A stretch of DNA of 64,000 bases from Gammaproteobacteria bacterium (GTDB lineage Bacteria > Pseudomonadota > Gammaproteobacteria > Steroidobacterales > Foliamicaceae), in NCBI GenBank assembly GCA_009845905.1, contig VXYS01000003.1, forward strand, positions 254,112 to 318,111, in the 5' to 3' direction. The translations under genes were made by a program, and so were the position numbers. This document shows positions 1-9,947 of the stretch, piece by piece. How positions within the stretch are numbered: the stretch's first letter is position 1; each line of letters begins with the position of its first letter. The notes beneath the pieces are model-generated. The model searched no databases. It saw only the letters and a list, made by a program, of their open reading frames with translations, and was not told the origin of the DNA.

Positions 1-527
1 ACCGCATCGAGGACCAGGCCCTTCTCCGGACCTTCCAGGTAGCGGCGCAGGGCGATGATGCCGCTTCGAAAGGCAATGCTGTCGAAGGGAATTTCGTCAG
101 GCGCGAACAGGCGGACGTCGAGCGACTCGACGCCGGGTTCGAATTGGCCGTTTATGACCTCCGCCCTGAAGAAGAAGTGGACCTGGCCCGCTCGCGGCAC
201 ATCCACGATCGAAAAGAGTTCGCCCAGGCGGACCTCGGCGCAGGCCTCTTCCCGGGTTTCGCGCGACGCGGCTTCCTCCAGGGTCTCGTCGAGTTCCATG
301 AACCCGGCCGGGACGGTCCAGTAGCCCAACCGGGGATCGATGGCCCGCCGGCACAACAGAATGCGCCCCTTGTATTCCGGCACGCAGCCCACCACCGGAA
401 TGGGATTGCGGTAATGGATGAAGTTGCATACCGGGCACACTTCCCGCTCCCGGTCTTCGCCTTCCGGGATACGGCGGGTCACGGGCGCGCCGCACTGGCC
501 GCAGAACTTGTTGGGGGGCGCAGGCAC
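1..527 (-). CDS. Nudix hydrolase with N-terminal zinc ribbon (3' end off window)
   Basis: Reading leftward from 527, the protein begins with a zinc ribbon made of two CxxC pairs (CGQC and CPVC), then a Nudix domain with a near-canonical box (GFMELDE followed by RETREE). The ribbon plus Nudix layout resembles NudC-type or ADP-ribose-type pyrophosphatases, which cleave nucleoside diphosphates linked to another group; the substrate cannot be told from sequence. No ATG is in frame. The GTG at 525-527 is chosen because it lies just before the ribbon and has a GGAA a few bases upstream. The C-terminus is outside the window. tRNA-Leu lies about 50 bases upstream on the same strand. Confidence 0.82.
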   Translation of the reverse strand, partial: MPAPPNKFCGQCGAPVTRRIPEGEDREREVCPVCNFIHYRNPIPVVGCVPEYKGRILLCRRAIDPRLGYWTVPAGFMELDETLEEAASRETREEACAEVRLGELFSIVDVPRAGQVHFFFRAEVINGQFEPGVESLDVRLFAPDEIPFDSIAFRSGIIALRRYLEGPEKGLVLDA

Positions 528-577
528 AGGGTTTTCCGGAGAGCGTTGGATCGAATGAAGAATCTGAATTCGGGCGG

Positions 578-661
578 TGCCGGGAGAGAGACTCGAACTC
601 TCACGGGTTTCACCCCGCCGGATTTTGAGTCCGGTGCGTCTACCAATTCCGCCATCCCGGC
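578..661 (-). tRNA. tRNA-Leu (anticodon CAA)
   Basis: On the minus strand the acceptor arm GCCGGGA (661-655) pairs with TCCCGGC (585-579). The anticodon stem CCGGA/TCCGG encloses the loop CTCAAAA, giving anticodon CAA. A long variable arm and a GTTCGAGTC T-loop fit a class II tRNA-Leu and closely resemble E. coli leuX. The discriminator base is A. The encoded 3' tail is CC followed by G, so the terminal CCA must be completed after transcription. Confidence 0.95.
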
Positions 662-683
662 GCCGGAACGGAAGGATACACTA

Positions 684-710
684 GTGCGTTGCAACACAGC
701 GCATTGCAAC
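684..710. promoter_or_regulatory. tandem GYGCRTTGCAAC repeats upstream of the ECF sigma gene
   Basis: Two 12-base direct repeats (684-695 and 699-710, 10 of 12 identical, spaced 15 bases start to start) lie in the 80-base gap between tRNA-Leu and the ECF sigma gene. Each contains TTGCAA, so GTTGCAA/TTGCAAC can also pair as an inverted repeat. The position suits an operator or an autoregulated ECF promoter. The function is inferred only from position and repetition. Confidence 0.3.
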
Positions 711-740
711 CATCCGTAAGGGAATCGCATCTATCCGAGC

Positions 741-1334
741 ATGTCGGGGTTTGCCAACAGGACCATCGATCCGGCATTCGTGCGTGCCGCCCAGCGCGGC
801 GACATGAAGGCGCACGAGATCATTTACCGCCAGTTTGCGGACCCGGTCTATACGCTCGCGCTGCGGATGACGGGGTCGCCGACGGTGGCGGACGACATTC
901 TTCAGGAGAGTTTCGTGGAAGTGCTGCGGGGCATTGCAAAATTCCGGGGAGAGGCCTCTCTGGCCACCTGGATCCGGCGCATCGCCGTCTCGCGCTGCCT
1001 GATGCACATGCGCGCCGCCTGGAACCGCCGGCGCCTGCTCTTCTCCGAGATCGTCGGTGACGAAGGAACATACGAAATCCGGGCCAGGGAGGAAACGCCG
1101 GAGTTGGCCATGGACCTGGAGGCGGCCCTGGACAGTCTTTCGCCTACGGCCCGCGCGGTCGTATGGCTGCACGACGTGGAGGGATACACGCACAGGGAAA
1201 TCGGCGACATGATGAATCGCACCAGCAGTTTTTCCAAATCGCAACTGGCGCGCGCCCACAAGCGCCTGCGGGAGCGGCTGGCTCCCGCGGCCGATGCGTC
1301 CGCGGCGCCGGTGCGGCAGGCGATGATCGCCTGA
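741..1334 (+). CDS. ECF-family RNA polymerase sigma factor
   Basis: The 197-residue protein has the two conserved ECF parts: region 2 at about residues 20-95 (AHEIIYRQF, ADDILQESFVEVL and the WIRRIAVSRCL helix) and region 4 at about 130-180 (LSPTARAVVWLHDVEGYTHREIGDMM, then an SKSQLARAHKRLR recognition helix). It would direct RNA polymerase to a stress regulon. The next gene starts 10 bases after its stop and encodes a single-span membrane protein, followed by a secreted PDZ protein, an order typical of sigma/anti-sigma/sensor sets. The ECF subgroup and inducing signal cannot be read from sequence. Confidence 0.92.
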   Translation: MSGFANRTIDPAFVRAAQRGDMKAHEIIYRQFADPVYTLALRMTGSPTVADDILQESFVEVLRGIAKFRGEASLATWIRRIAVSRCLMHMRAAWNRRRLLFSEIVGDEGTYEIRAREETPELAMDLEAALDSLSPTARAVVWLHDVEGYTHREIGDMMNRTSSFSKSQLARAHKRLRERLAPAADASAAPVRQAMIA

Positions 1335-1344
1335 AGGAGATCCG

Positions 1345-2043
1345 ATGACAAGCAGTCAAATCGAGAACAGTTCCGTCCAGGGCGGCGGCATTGCCGAGGC
1401 CTTGAGGGCACTGCCCCCGAAGAGGGCCCCCGAGGGCGGCTGGCAACGCGTGCTTGACCGGCATGAAGCCCGAACGCAGCTCGATTCCCGCCGTCGGCGC
1501 TATTGGGGCGGCGGAATGGCGGCCGCGGCGAGTATTGCGGTCGCCGTGATTGGATTGAGACTGGGCGCAGGCTTCCTTTCGGGGCCGGAGATTGAAACCG
1601 ATGGCGTCAGCCCCGGCCCGGCAGCGGCGATGTTCGCGGAAGAAGGCGTCTCGCCTTCCTCGAGTGAGGCGCCTCCTGTCTCCCAGGTCGCAACCGGTAC
1701 GATGGGCGGAATCACGGCGGAACTCGGGCGGCAGCTCGAGCAGATGGACATGGACGCGCTGGTCGCCATCTCGCAGTTTCAGGAGCAGCGCCTGAGATCG
1801 CTGCCGCTGTTCGAACCGGCCCGGCCGGGCCGGGTCGTGGAGGTGGGTTCCTTCGGACTCAAGACCGAGCTCGAGGACCAGATTGCGCTGCTGGACGAAG
1901 GACTGATCCCGGCTACGCTGAATGCCGGCGATCAGGCGGTTCCCCGCCGATTGCTGCAGGAGCGGGCCCTGCTGATGGAAGACCTTTTTGACCTGCGCCG
2001 CGCCGAGGCGGCGGAGGCCGGCTTCATTTACGCCGATTTCTAG
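1345..2043 (+). CDS. single-span membrane protein, candidate anti-sigma factor
   Basis: The 232-residue protein has a short charged N-terminus (about residues 1-50, ending in an SRRRR cluster), one membrane segment at about 52-75 (AAAASIAVAVIGL) and an acidic C-terminal part of about 150 residues. The arginine cluster before the span predicts N-in, C-out topology, as for RseA-type anti-sigma factors. It has no HxxxCxxC zinc motif and I recognise no family. The call rests on topology and position right after the ECF sigma gene. It could instead be an unrelated accessory protein. Confidence 0.55.
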   Translation: MTSSQIENSSVQGGGIAEALRALPPKRAPEGGWQRVLDRHEARTQLDSRRRRYWGGGMAAAASIAVAVIGLRLGAGFLSGPEIETDGVSPGPAAAMFAEEGVSPSSSEAPPVSQVATGTMGGITAELGRQLEQMDMDALVAISQFQEQRLRSLPLFEPARPGRVVEVGSFGLKTELEDQIALLDEGLIPATLNAGDQAVPRRLLQERALLMEDLFDLRRAEAAEAGFIYADF

Positions 2044-2076
2044 CATGTCCGAAAGAGTGGACCGGAGTACCGAATC

Positions 2077-3039
2077 ATGAAAATTCTTGCACTGACGCCA
2101 ATGTTGATGTTGATGCTGTCCCCCGTCGGGCTCCAGGCGCACCCGCATGAGGGCGGATTACCCGAAGAGCAGTTCGCCGACATGCTCCGTCAGGAGGTCC
2201 TGGCCTTGCAGGAGCGCGCCAAGGGAGCACGTCTGGGCATAAGCCTGGGCAATTGGGCCGATGGCCCGGTCGAGGGACTGAACGTGCTGTCGGTATCGCC
2301 GGGAGGACCGGCCGATCAGGCGGGATTGCGGGCGGAAGACCTGATGACCTCGATCAATGGGGAATCCCTGGCCGGCCCAAGCGGTGAGCAGTCCTATGAG
2401 CACCTTCGCGACATGCTTGCCGAAACCGAGCCGGGCAGTGAAATCTCCATCGGATACCGGCGTGAAGGTGACGACCTTGAAGTTCAGGTCACGACCGACG
2501 CGTGGACGCAGATCGTTGCCGGCAGAGACCTCGTGGCGCCTCGCCGTTTCGCCTCGCGGGCCGAGAATTGGGCCCGGAGGCTGGCGAACAGTTTCAGCGG
2601 CGGCAACGTGGACGTGGAGGTCGACGTGGATGACGGCGGCGGCCGGGAGCGACGGGCGGTGCGGGTGCGCCGGGGTCCCGCCGAACTTCTGTCTTTCTCC
2701 GACATGGCGTGGCGACTGGGCGGTTTGCAGGTCGCCGAATTGACCCCCGCCCTGGGCGAGTATTTCGGCGTTGACGAGGGCCTTCTGGTGGTCCGCGCGC
2801 CCGAGAACGAGGACATCGGGCTGGAGGACGGCGACGTGATCCGCAAGATCGGCGGCCGGACGTTCAGGGACGCGCGCCAGGCCACGCGCATACTGCGCTC
2901 GTATGAGCCGGGCGAGGAAGTCGAGCTGGAAGTGATGCGGCACAAGCGAAGCCGCACGATCCGTTTCGAGTTGCCGGAGCGCTCCGGCCGGATCACGCGC
3001 GGCAATCTGCTCCGCCCACCGGCGCCCGCGGTTCCATAA
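2077..3039 (+). CDS. secreted protein with two PDZ domains
   Basis: The 320-residue protein starts with a clear signal peptide (MKILALTPMLMLMLSPVGLQA). PDZ1 lies at about 50-140 (LGISLGNW, SPGGPADQAGLRAEDLMTSINGESL) and PDZ2 at about 220-310 (EYFGVDEGLLVVRAP, GLEDGDVIRKIGGRTF). There is no trypsin-like domain or HDS triad, so it is not a DegP-type protease. PDZ domains bind exposed C-termini of unfolded proteins. Placed after a sigma and putative anti-sigma pair, it may sense or report envelope damage; that role is inferred. Confidence 0.8.
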   Translation: MKILALTPMLMLMLSPVGLQAHPHEGGLPEEQFADMLRQEVLALQERAKGARLGISLGNWADGPVEGLNVLSVSPGGPADQAGLRAEDLMTSINGESLAGPSGEQSYEHLRDMLAETEPGSEISIGYRREGDDLEVQVTTDAWTQIVAGRDLVAPRRFASRAENWARRLANSFSGGNVDVEVDVDDGGGRERRAVRVRRGPAELLSFSDMAWRLGGLQVAELTPALGEYFGVDEGLLVVRAPENEDIGLEDGDVIRKIGGRTFRDARQATRILRSYEPGEEVELEVMRHKRSRTIRFELPERSGRITRGNLLRPPAPAVP

Positions 3040-3048
3040 AATGCGCGC

Positions 3049-5159
<2,111 letters not shown>

Positions 5160-5221
5160 TCGAAGCGCGCGCTGTGCGATAATTTACGGTCAGGAATGAG
5201 CCACAAACGGACCCACCCGTC

Positions 5222-5554
5222 ATGCTTCTCGACATACTGATTTCTCCCGCCTGGGCCCAGCAGGGCGGCGAAGGCCCGAGCATGCTGCCGATGATCTTCA
5301 CGATGGTGCTGATCTTCGCGGTCATGTATTTCATGGTGATTCGCCCGCAGAGCAAGCGCAACAAGGCCCACCGCGCGCTGGTGGCCGGGCTGTCGGAAGG
5401 CGACGAGGTGCTGGCCTCGGGCGGCATCGTAGGCCGAATTACCGGCCTCGCCGAGCAGTTCGTTACGCTGGAGGTGGCCAGCGACGTGCAGGTCAAGGTG
5501 CAACGGCAAAGCGTGAGCGCGGTATTGCCCAAGGGCACGATCAAGGGCATTTGA
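5222..5554 (+). CDS. yajC: Sec translocon accessory protein YajC
   Basis: The 110-residue protein has the YajC layout: a short N-terminus, one membrane span at about 20-42 (MIFTMVLIFAVMYFMVIRPQ) followed by the conserved RPQSKRNK, and a small cytoplasmic domain with GDEVLASGGIVGRI. YajC associates with SecDF and YidC at the inner membrane. It sits between tgt and secD as in E. coli, and secD starts 34 bases after its stop. Confidence 0.95.
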   Translation: MLLDILISPAWAQQGGEGPSMLPMIFTMVLIFAVMYFMVIRPQSKRNKAHRALVAGLSEGDEVLASGGIVGRITGLAEQFVTLEVASDVQVKVQRQSVSAVLPKGTIKGI

Positions 5555-5588
5555 ACCACGAAAGCGGCGCGCCGGCGCCGTTGCGCGC

Positions 5589-7427
5589 ATGAATCGCTAT
5601 CCTCTATGGAAGAACCTGCTGGTGCTGATCGCCGTGGTCGGCGGCGGGCTGGTTGCGCTGCCGAATATTTACGGCGACGACCCCGCGGTGCTGATCTCGC
5701 GCGAAGACCAGGGGGCGATCAGCGAAATGGAGGCCGACTCCGCCCGCCGGGCGCTGGCCGTGGCCGGCTTTGAAATCCTTGGCGCAAGGACGCGCGGCAA
5801 CTCGCTGCTGATCCGGTTCGATTCGGTGGAAGCGCAGTTGAGCGCAAGGGACCTGCTGGTGGAGCAGCTCGGGCCGGGTTATATCCTTGCGCTGGACCTC
5901 GTGCCCCGAACGCCGGACTGGATTGCGGCGCTGGGTCTGAGGCCGATGAGCCTCGGGCTGGATCTGCAGGGCGGCGTCCACTTCCTGTTCGAGGTGGACA
6001 CCGATTCGGTCGTGACCAAGCGTGTCGAGGGCTACGCCGACGATTTCAGCCGCCGGCTGCGCGAAGATGGAATCCGGCGCACGGTGCAGCCCCTGGATGG
6101 CGTCGTGCGGGTCGAATTGCGCCGCCGCGAGGACCTGGAACGGTCGGAAGACCTGCTCACGGAGATTGAACCCGATCTCGAATACGATTCGGGCTTTGAC
6201 GGTGAAGGGGCCTGGATCACCGCCACGCTGGGCGAGGCGCGTCTGAGGGAGCTGCGCGACAACGCCGTCAGCAAGAACATCACGATACTGCGCAACCGCG
6301 TGAACGAACTGGGGGTGGCGGAACCGCTGGTACAGCGCCAGGGCCTGGGACGCATCGTCGTGCAGCTGCCGGGCGTGCAGGATCCGGCGCAGGCTTCGCG
6401 GATTCTGGGGTCCACCGCCACCGTGGAGTTCCGGATCACCTGCTACGAAGAGAACGCACTGGAGGCCGACCGGCTGGGGCGCGCGCCTCTGGGCTGCGAG
6501 TTGCAGTATCACACGGACGGGCGGCCGATCCTCCTGCGACGCGCCGTGATCGCCGATGGCGGTCAGCTGGTGGATGCGCGGCAGGGGTTCGACGAAAACG
6601 GCCAGCCCGCCGTGCACGTCAACCTGGCGGCGCGCGGAGCGGACGCGATGCTGGAAGCCACCCAGGAAAACCTGAACCGTCCGATGGGCGTACTGTTCAT
6701 CGAGACCAAGCGCGAATGGGACGACCGGGGCGAACCCGTAACGCGGGAAGAGAAAACGGTGATCAGCGACGCCATTATCCGGGGCGTGTTCTCCAGCCGC
6801 TTCCAGATCACCGGGCTGAACGTCGTGGAGGCGCGCGACCTGGCGCTGCTGTTGCGCGCCGGCGCGCTTGAGGCGCCTATCTTCAAGGTCGAGGAGCGAA
6901 CCGTGGGGCCATCACTCGGCCAGGACAACATCGACCAGGGCCTGCGCGCCATTCTCGTGGGCCTGATGCTGGTGGTGCTGTTTATCAGCGTCTATTACCG
7001 CGTGTTCGGCATGATCGCGACGATGGCGCTGGCCGCCAACATGGTTCTGATCGTGGCGTTGCTGTCGTTGCTGCAGGCCTCGCTGACGCTCCCCGGGATT
7101 GCCGGCATCGTTCTGACGGTGGGCATGGCGGTGGACGCCAACGTGCTGATCTTCGAGCGCATCCGCGAGGAGCTGCGCAATGGCAATTCGCCGCAGGCCA
7201 GCATCCGGGCCGGCTACGAGAAGGCCCTGGTGACGATCGCCGACGCCAACATCACCACGCTCATCGCGGCGATCGTGCTGTTTACCTTCGGCACCGGACC
7301 GATCAAGGGTTTCGCGATCACGCTGTCGCTGGGCATCCTGATGTCCATGTTTACCGCCATCGTGGGAACCCGGGCGGTGGTCAATCTCGTTTACGGCAGG
7401 CGGCGCCTGAGCAGGCTGGCGGTGTAG
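5589..7427 (+). CDS. secD: protein translocase subunit SecD
   Basis: SecD forms with SecF the membrane motor that uses the proton gradient to pull proteins through SecYEG. The 612-residue length matches E. coli SecD (615). It has an N-terminal span, the GLDLQGGVHFLFEVD motif near residue 125, a large periplasmic domain (about 140-440) and five C-terminal spans, including the proton-path region GMAVDANVLIFERIREELRNG. secF begins 2 bases after its stop. Confidence 0.97.
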   Translation: MNRYPLWKNLLVLIAVVGGGLVALPNIYGDDPAVLISREDQGAISEMEADSARRALAVAGFEILGARTRGNSLLIRFDSVEAQLSARDLLVEQLGPGYILALDLVPRTPDWIAALGLRPMSLGLDLQGGVHFLFEVDTDSVVTKRVEGYADDFSRRLREDGIRRTVQPLDGVVRVELRRREDLERSEDLLTEIEPDLEYDSGFDGEGAWITATLGEARLRELRDNAVSKNITILRNRVNELGVAEPLVQRQGLGRIVVQLPGVQDPAQASRILGSTATVEFRITCYEENALEADRLGRAPLGCELQYHTDGRPILLRRAVIADGGQLVDARQGFDENGQPAVHVNLAARGADAMLEATQENLNRPMGVLFIETKREWDDRGEPVTREEKTVISDAIIRGVFSSRFQITGLNVVEARDLALLLRAGALEAPIFKVEERTVGPSLGQDNIDQGLRAILVGLMLVVLFISVYYRVFGMIATMALAANMVLIVALLSLLQASLTLPGIAGIVLTVGMAVDANVLIFERIREELRNGNSPQASIRAGYEKALVTIADANITTLIAAIVLFTFGTGPIKGFAITLSLGILMSMFTAIVGTRAVVNLVYGRRRLSRLAV

Positions 7428-7429
7428 CG

Positions 7430-8365
7430 ATGGAAATGCTGCGTCTGCGCCGCGAAATCGACTTCTTCGGCCAACGCCGGATCGCCACGATTCTGTCCGT
7501 GATACTGGTGCTCGTTTCCCTGGGTTCGCTGGCGACGCGGCAGCTCAACCTGGGCATCGATTTCACCGGCGGCGTCCTGCTGGAAGCCGGCTACCAGGCG
7601 GACGCCGACCTCGGAGCCATTCGATCGGACCTGGAGGGCGCCGGTTACGCCGACGCGCAGGTGCAGAACTTCGGCGCGGCCCGCGACGTGCTGATTCGGA
7701 TTCCGCCGCGCGAGGACATCGATGCGGAGGGAGTGGGCGAGGAGTTGCTGAGCGTCCTGCGCGCCGGCGGCGAACAGGTGGAACTGCGCCGCGTCGAGTT
7801 CGTGGGGCCGCAGGTGGGCCAGGAACTGACCGAGCGCGGCGGCCTGGCGGTTCTTTTCGCCTTGCTGATGATCCTGCTTTACGTCATGTTCCGTTTCCAG
7901 TGGAAATTCGCCGTCGGTTCGGTGGCGGCGCTGGCGCATGACGTGATCATCATCCTCGGCATCTTCTCGGTATTCCGGTTGCCGTTCGATCTGACCATTC
8001 TTGCGGCGGCGCTGGCCGTGATCGGCTATTCCCTCAACGACACGATCGTCGTGTTCGACCGCATACGCGAGAATTTCCGAAGAATCCGCACGAGCGACGC
8101 GCAAGCGGTGATGAACACGTCCGTGAACCAGATGCTCGGCCGCACCGTCATCACCAGCCTGACCACGCTGCTGGTCCTGATTGCGTTGTTCCTGTTCGGA
8201 GGCGAGGCCCTGAAGGGGTTCTCGTCGGCCCTGATCATCGGCGTCGTGGTAGGAACCTACTCCTCCATTTACGTCGCCGGGAATACCGCGCTGGCGCTCA
8301 ATGTGACCACGGTGGACCTGCTGCCGCCGAAGAAGGAAACCGCCAACGACGGGGCCGTGACCTGA
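7430..8365 (+). CDS. secF: protein translocase subunit SecF
   Basis: Partner of SecD. The 311-residue protein has an N-terminal span, the GIDFTGGVLLEA motif near residue 42, a short periplasmic domain, and C-terminal spans with YSLNDTIVVFDRIREN and the closing GTYSSIYVAGN. Length and motifs match the family. It ends the yajC-secD-secF operon; the next gene, suhB, points the other way and its stop lies only 3 bases away. Confidence 0.97.
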   Translation: MEMLRLRREIDFFGQRRIATILSVILVLVSLGSLATRQLNLGIDFTGGVLLEAGYQADADLGAIRSDLEGAGYADAQVQNFGAARDVLIRIPPREDIDAEGVGEELLSVLRAGGEQVELRRVEFVGPQVGQELTERGGLAVLFALLMILLYVMFRFQWKFAVGSVAALAHDVIIILGIFSVFRLPFDLTILAAALAVIGYSLNDTIVVFDRIRENFRRIRTSDAQAVMNTSVNQMLGRTVITSLTTLLVLIALFLFGGEALKGFSSALIIGVVVGTYSSIYVAGNTALALNVTTVDLLPPKKETANDGAVT

Positions 8366-8368
8366 GCG

Positions 8369-9154
8369 TTATCCGAAGGACTTGTCGAACAGCTTTCTGA
8401 GCTCCGCATACACCTTGGGCGTGCCCGCCAGCACATGGCCCGTCTCCATGCAGTCGGTGTCCGGTTCCAGTCCCGAAATCCAGCCTCCCGCCTCCTCGAT
8501 CAGCAGGGCCCCGGCCGCGATGTCCCAGGGCTTGAGTCCGAATTCCCAGAAGCCGTCCAGGCGCCCCGCCGCGACGTAGGCCAGGTCCAGCGCCGCCGCG
8601 CCGGGACGCCGCACTCCGGAGGTGTGGCGCATCACCTGGCGCAGCATGCGCATATAGACGTCCACCCATTGCAGGTTGCGGCGATAGGGGAATCCGGTTC
8701 CGATCAGGCTTCCGGCAAGGGTCTCCTGGCGGCTGGCCCGTATGCGCCGCTCGTTCATCCGCGCTCCTCCTCCGCGCGTGCAGGTGAACATTTCCTGCCG
8801 CATCGGGTCGTAGACCACGCCGAGCTGCAGTTCGCCCCTTCGCCGCAATGCCAGGGACACGCAGAAAACCGGAAAGCGATGGATGTAGTTGGTGGTGCCG
8901 TCGAGCGGGTCGATGATCCACTCGTACTCGCTGGCGCCGCTGGCGCCCCCCTCCTCGCCGAGAAACGCGTGGTCGGGGTAGCCGGTGCGAATGTGCTCGA
9001 CGATGATCCGTTCGGCAGCCTCGTCGACTTCCGTCACGAGTTCGTTGGGACTCTTGCTGCGCACCGTCAGCTGCTCGATACGGTCGGCGTAGCGCAGGGC
9101 CATGTCGCCGGCCCGCCGGGCGGCGGCGGTCGCGGTATTGAGCAGGGGCATCAT
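8369..9154 (-). CDS. suhB: inositol monophosphatase family protein (SuhB-like)
   Basis: A Mg-dependent phosphatase of 261 residues. The two family signatures are present: WIIDPLDGTTNYIHRFP (metal-binding Asp pair, about 82-98) and WDIAAGALLIEEAGG (about 210-224), with GEEGG upstream for the first metal. In enterobacteria SuhB also binds NusA and takes part in rRNA antitermination; whether that applies here is unknown. The adjacent gene on the same strand (9254-9847) is about 100 bases upstream, so co-transcription is possible. Confidence 0.9.
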   Translation of the reverse strand: MMPLLNTATAAARRAGDMALRYADRIEQLTVRSKSPNELVTEVDEAAERIIVEHIRTGYPDHAFLGEEGGASGASEYEWIIDPLDGTTNYIHRFPVFCVSLALRRRGELQLGVVYDPMRQEMFTCTRGGGARMNERRIRASRQETLAGSLIGTGFPYRRNLQWVDVYMRMLRQVMRHTSGVRRPGAAALDLAYVAAGRLDGFWEFGLKPWDIAAGALLIEEAGGWISGLEPDTDCMETGHVLAGTPKVYAELRKLFDKSFG

Positions 9155-9253
9155 CGTGCGGAACCGGGAATTACGAGGGAGGGATCGCTGCTGAGGGATA
9201 CGCGCCCATACCGGCCGGAGCCGGCGGGGCGGTGGAACGGCGTTCTCAGGGTA

Positions 9254-9847
9254 TCAGGCGGAGGCGGCAAGCGGCGGGCCGGCCAGGGGAGCGTGCAAGT
9301 CGTTTGAGGCAATAACCGACAATTCCTGGTAGTGGCCAATCTTCATGGGGAATTCCTCAAGCGTATGCGGATGCCACATGCGCCGAGGAAGGTAGTCCAG
9401 ATCGCCGCCATAGACGTGCAGCGCGATGGCCGGCTCGTCGGTCGCGCATTCCGCCACGTGGATCGTATCGTCGTTCATCCGGAAGATCGAACCGGGCTTG
9501 AGCATCACTTCCCCCGTCCTGGCCAGCCCGTGCCGGCCGCAGCGCCGGTACAGGACGTTTCGTTCGCTGCCGCTGAGCATCAGGATCGCCGCCCAGGTTG
9601 CATGATCATGCGGCGGGGTGCGCAGGCCGGGGCAGAAGCAGACGCGCATCATCAACAGGTTGGGTGACCGGTAGAAGATCTGGCGGTCGGGAGTGTCCGT
9701 TTCCTCGCCGCAGCCGCAGAAATCCAGCGCTTCGTGAACGTCGTCGAGCCGCTCGCGCAACCCGCTCAGCATGCCGTGCATGGCGGCGCCGGGGTTCGGT
9801 TCGTTCGCGGCCCTGGCTCCCCGCTCTACGAGATCGAAAACCTGCAA
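9254..9847 (-). CDS. cysteine dioxygenase-like cupin (thiol dioxygenase family)
   Basis: The 197-residue protein has the cupin iron ligands of thiol dioxygenases: HDH in PPHDHATWAAIL (about residues 79-81) and a third His in IALHVYGGDLDYL. NDDTIHVAE and a YRR turn also fit the cysteine/3-mercaptopropionate dioxygenase superfamily, which oxidises thiols to sulfinates with O2. The exact thiol is unknown. It is divergent from the cysteine desulfurase gene about 100 bases away, so two possible cysteine-using enzymes share one intergenic region. Confidence 0.7.
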   Translation of the reverse strand: MQVFDLVERGARAANEPNPGAAMHGMLSGLRERLDDVHEALDFCGCGEETDTPDRQIFYRSPNLLMMRVCFCPGLRTPPHDHATWAAILMLSGSERNVLYRRCGRHGLARTGEVMLKPGSIFRMNDDTIHVAECATDEPAIALHVYGGDLDYLPRRMWHPHTLEEFPMKIGHYQELSVIASNDLHAPLAGPPLAASA

Positions 9848-9947
9848 GCTGGTTCTCCGCTGGTTGTCCTGTCCCGGAACCCTATTCTAATCCGATCCAG
9901 TTGGTATCCTAAAGCCTCGTTTGCCGATATTGCGCCGTGATTGACTG

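Noticed and set aside
5160..5221. Promoter with GATAAT before yajC
   Set aside because: No matching -35 box was found at a suitable distance.
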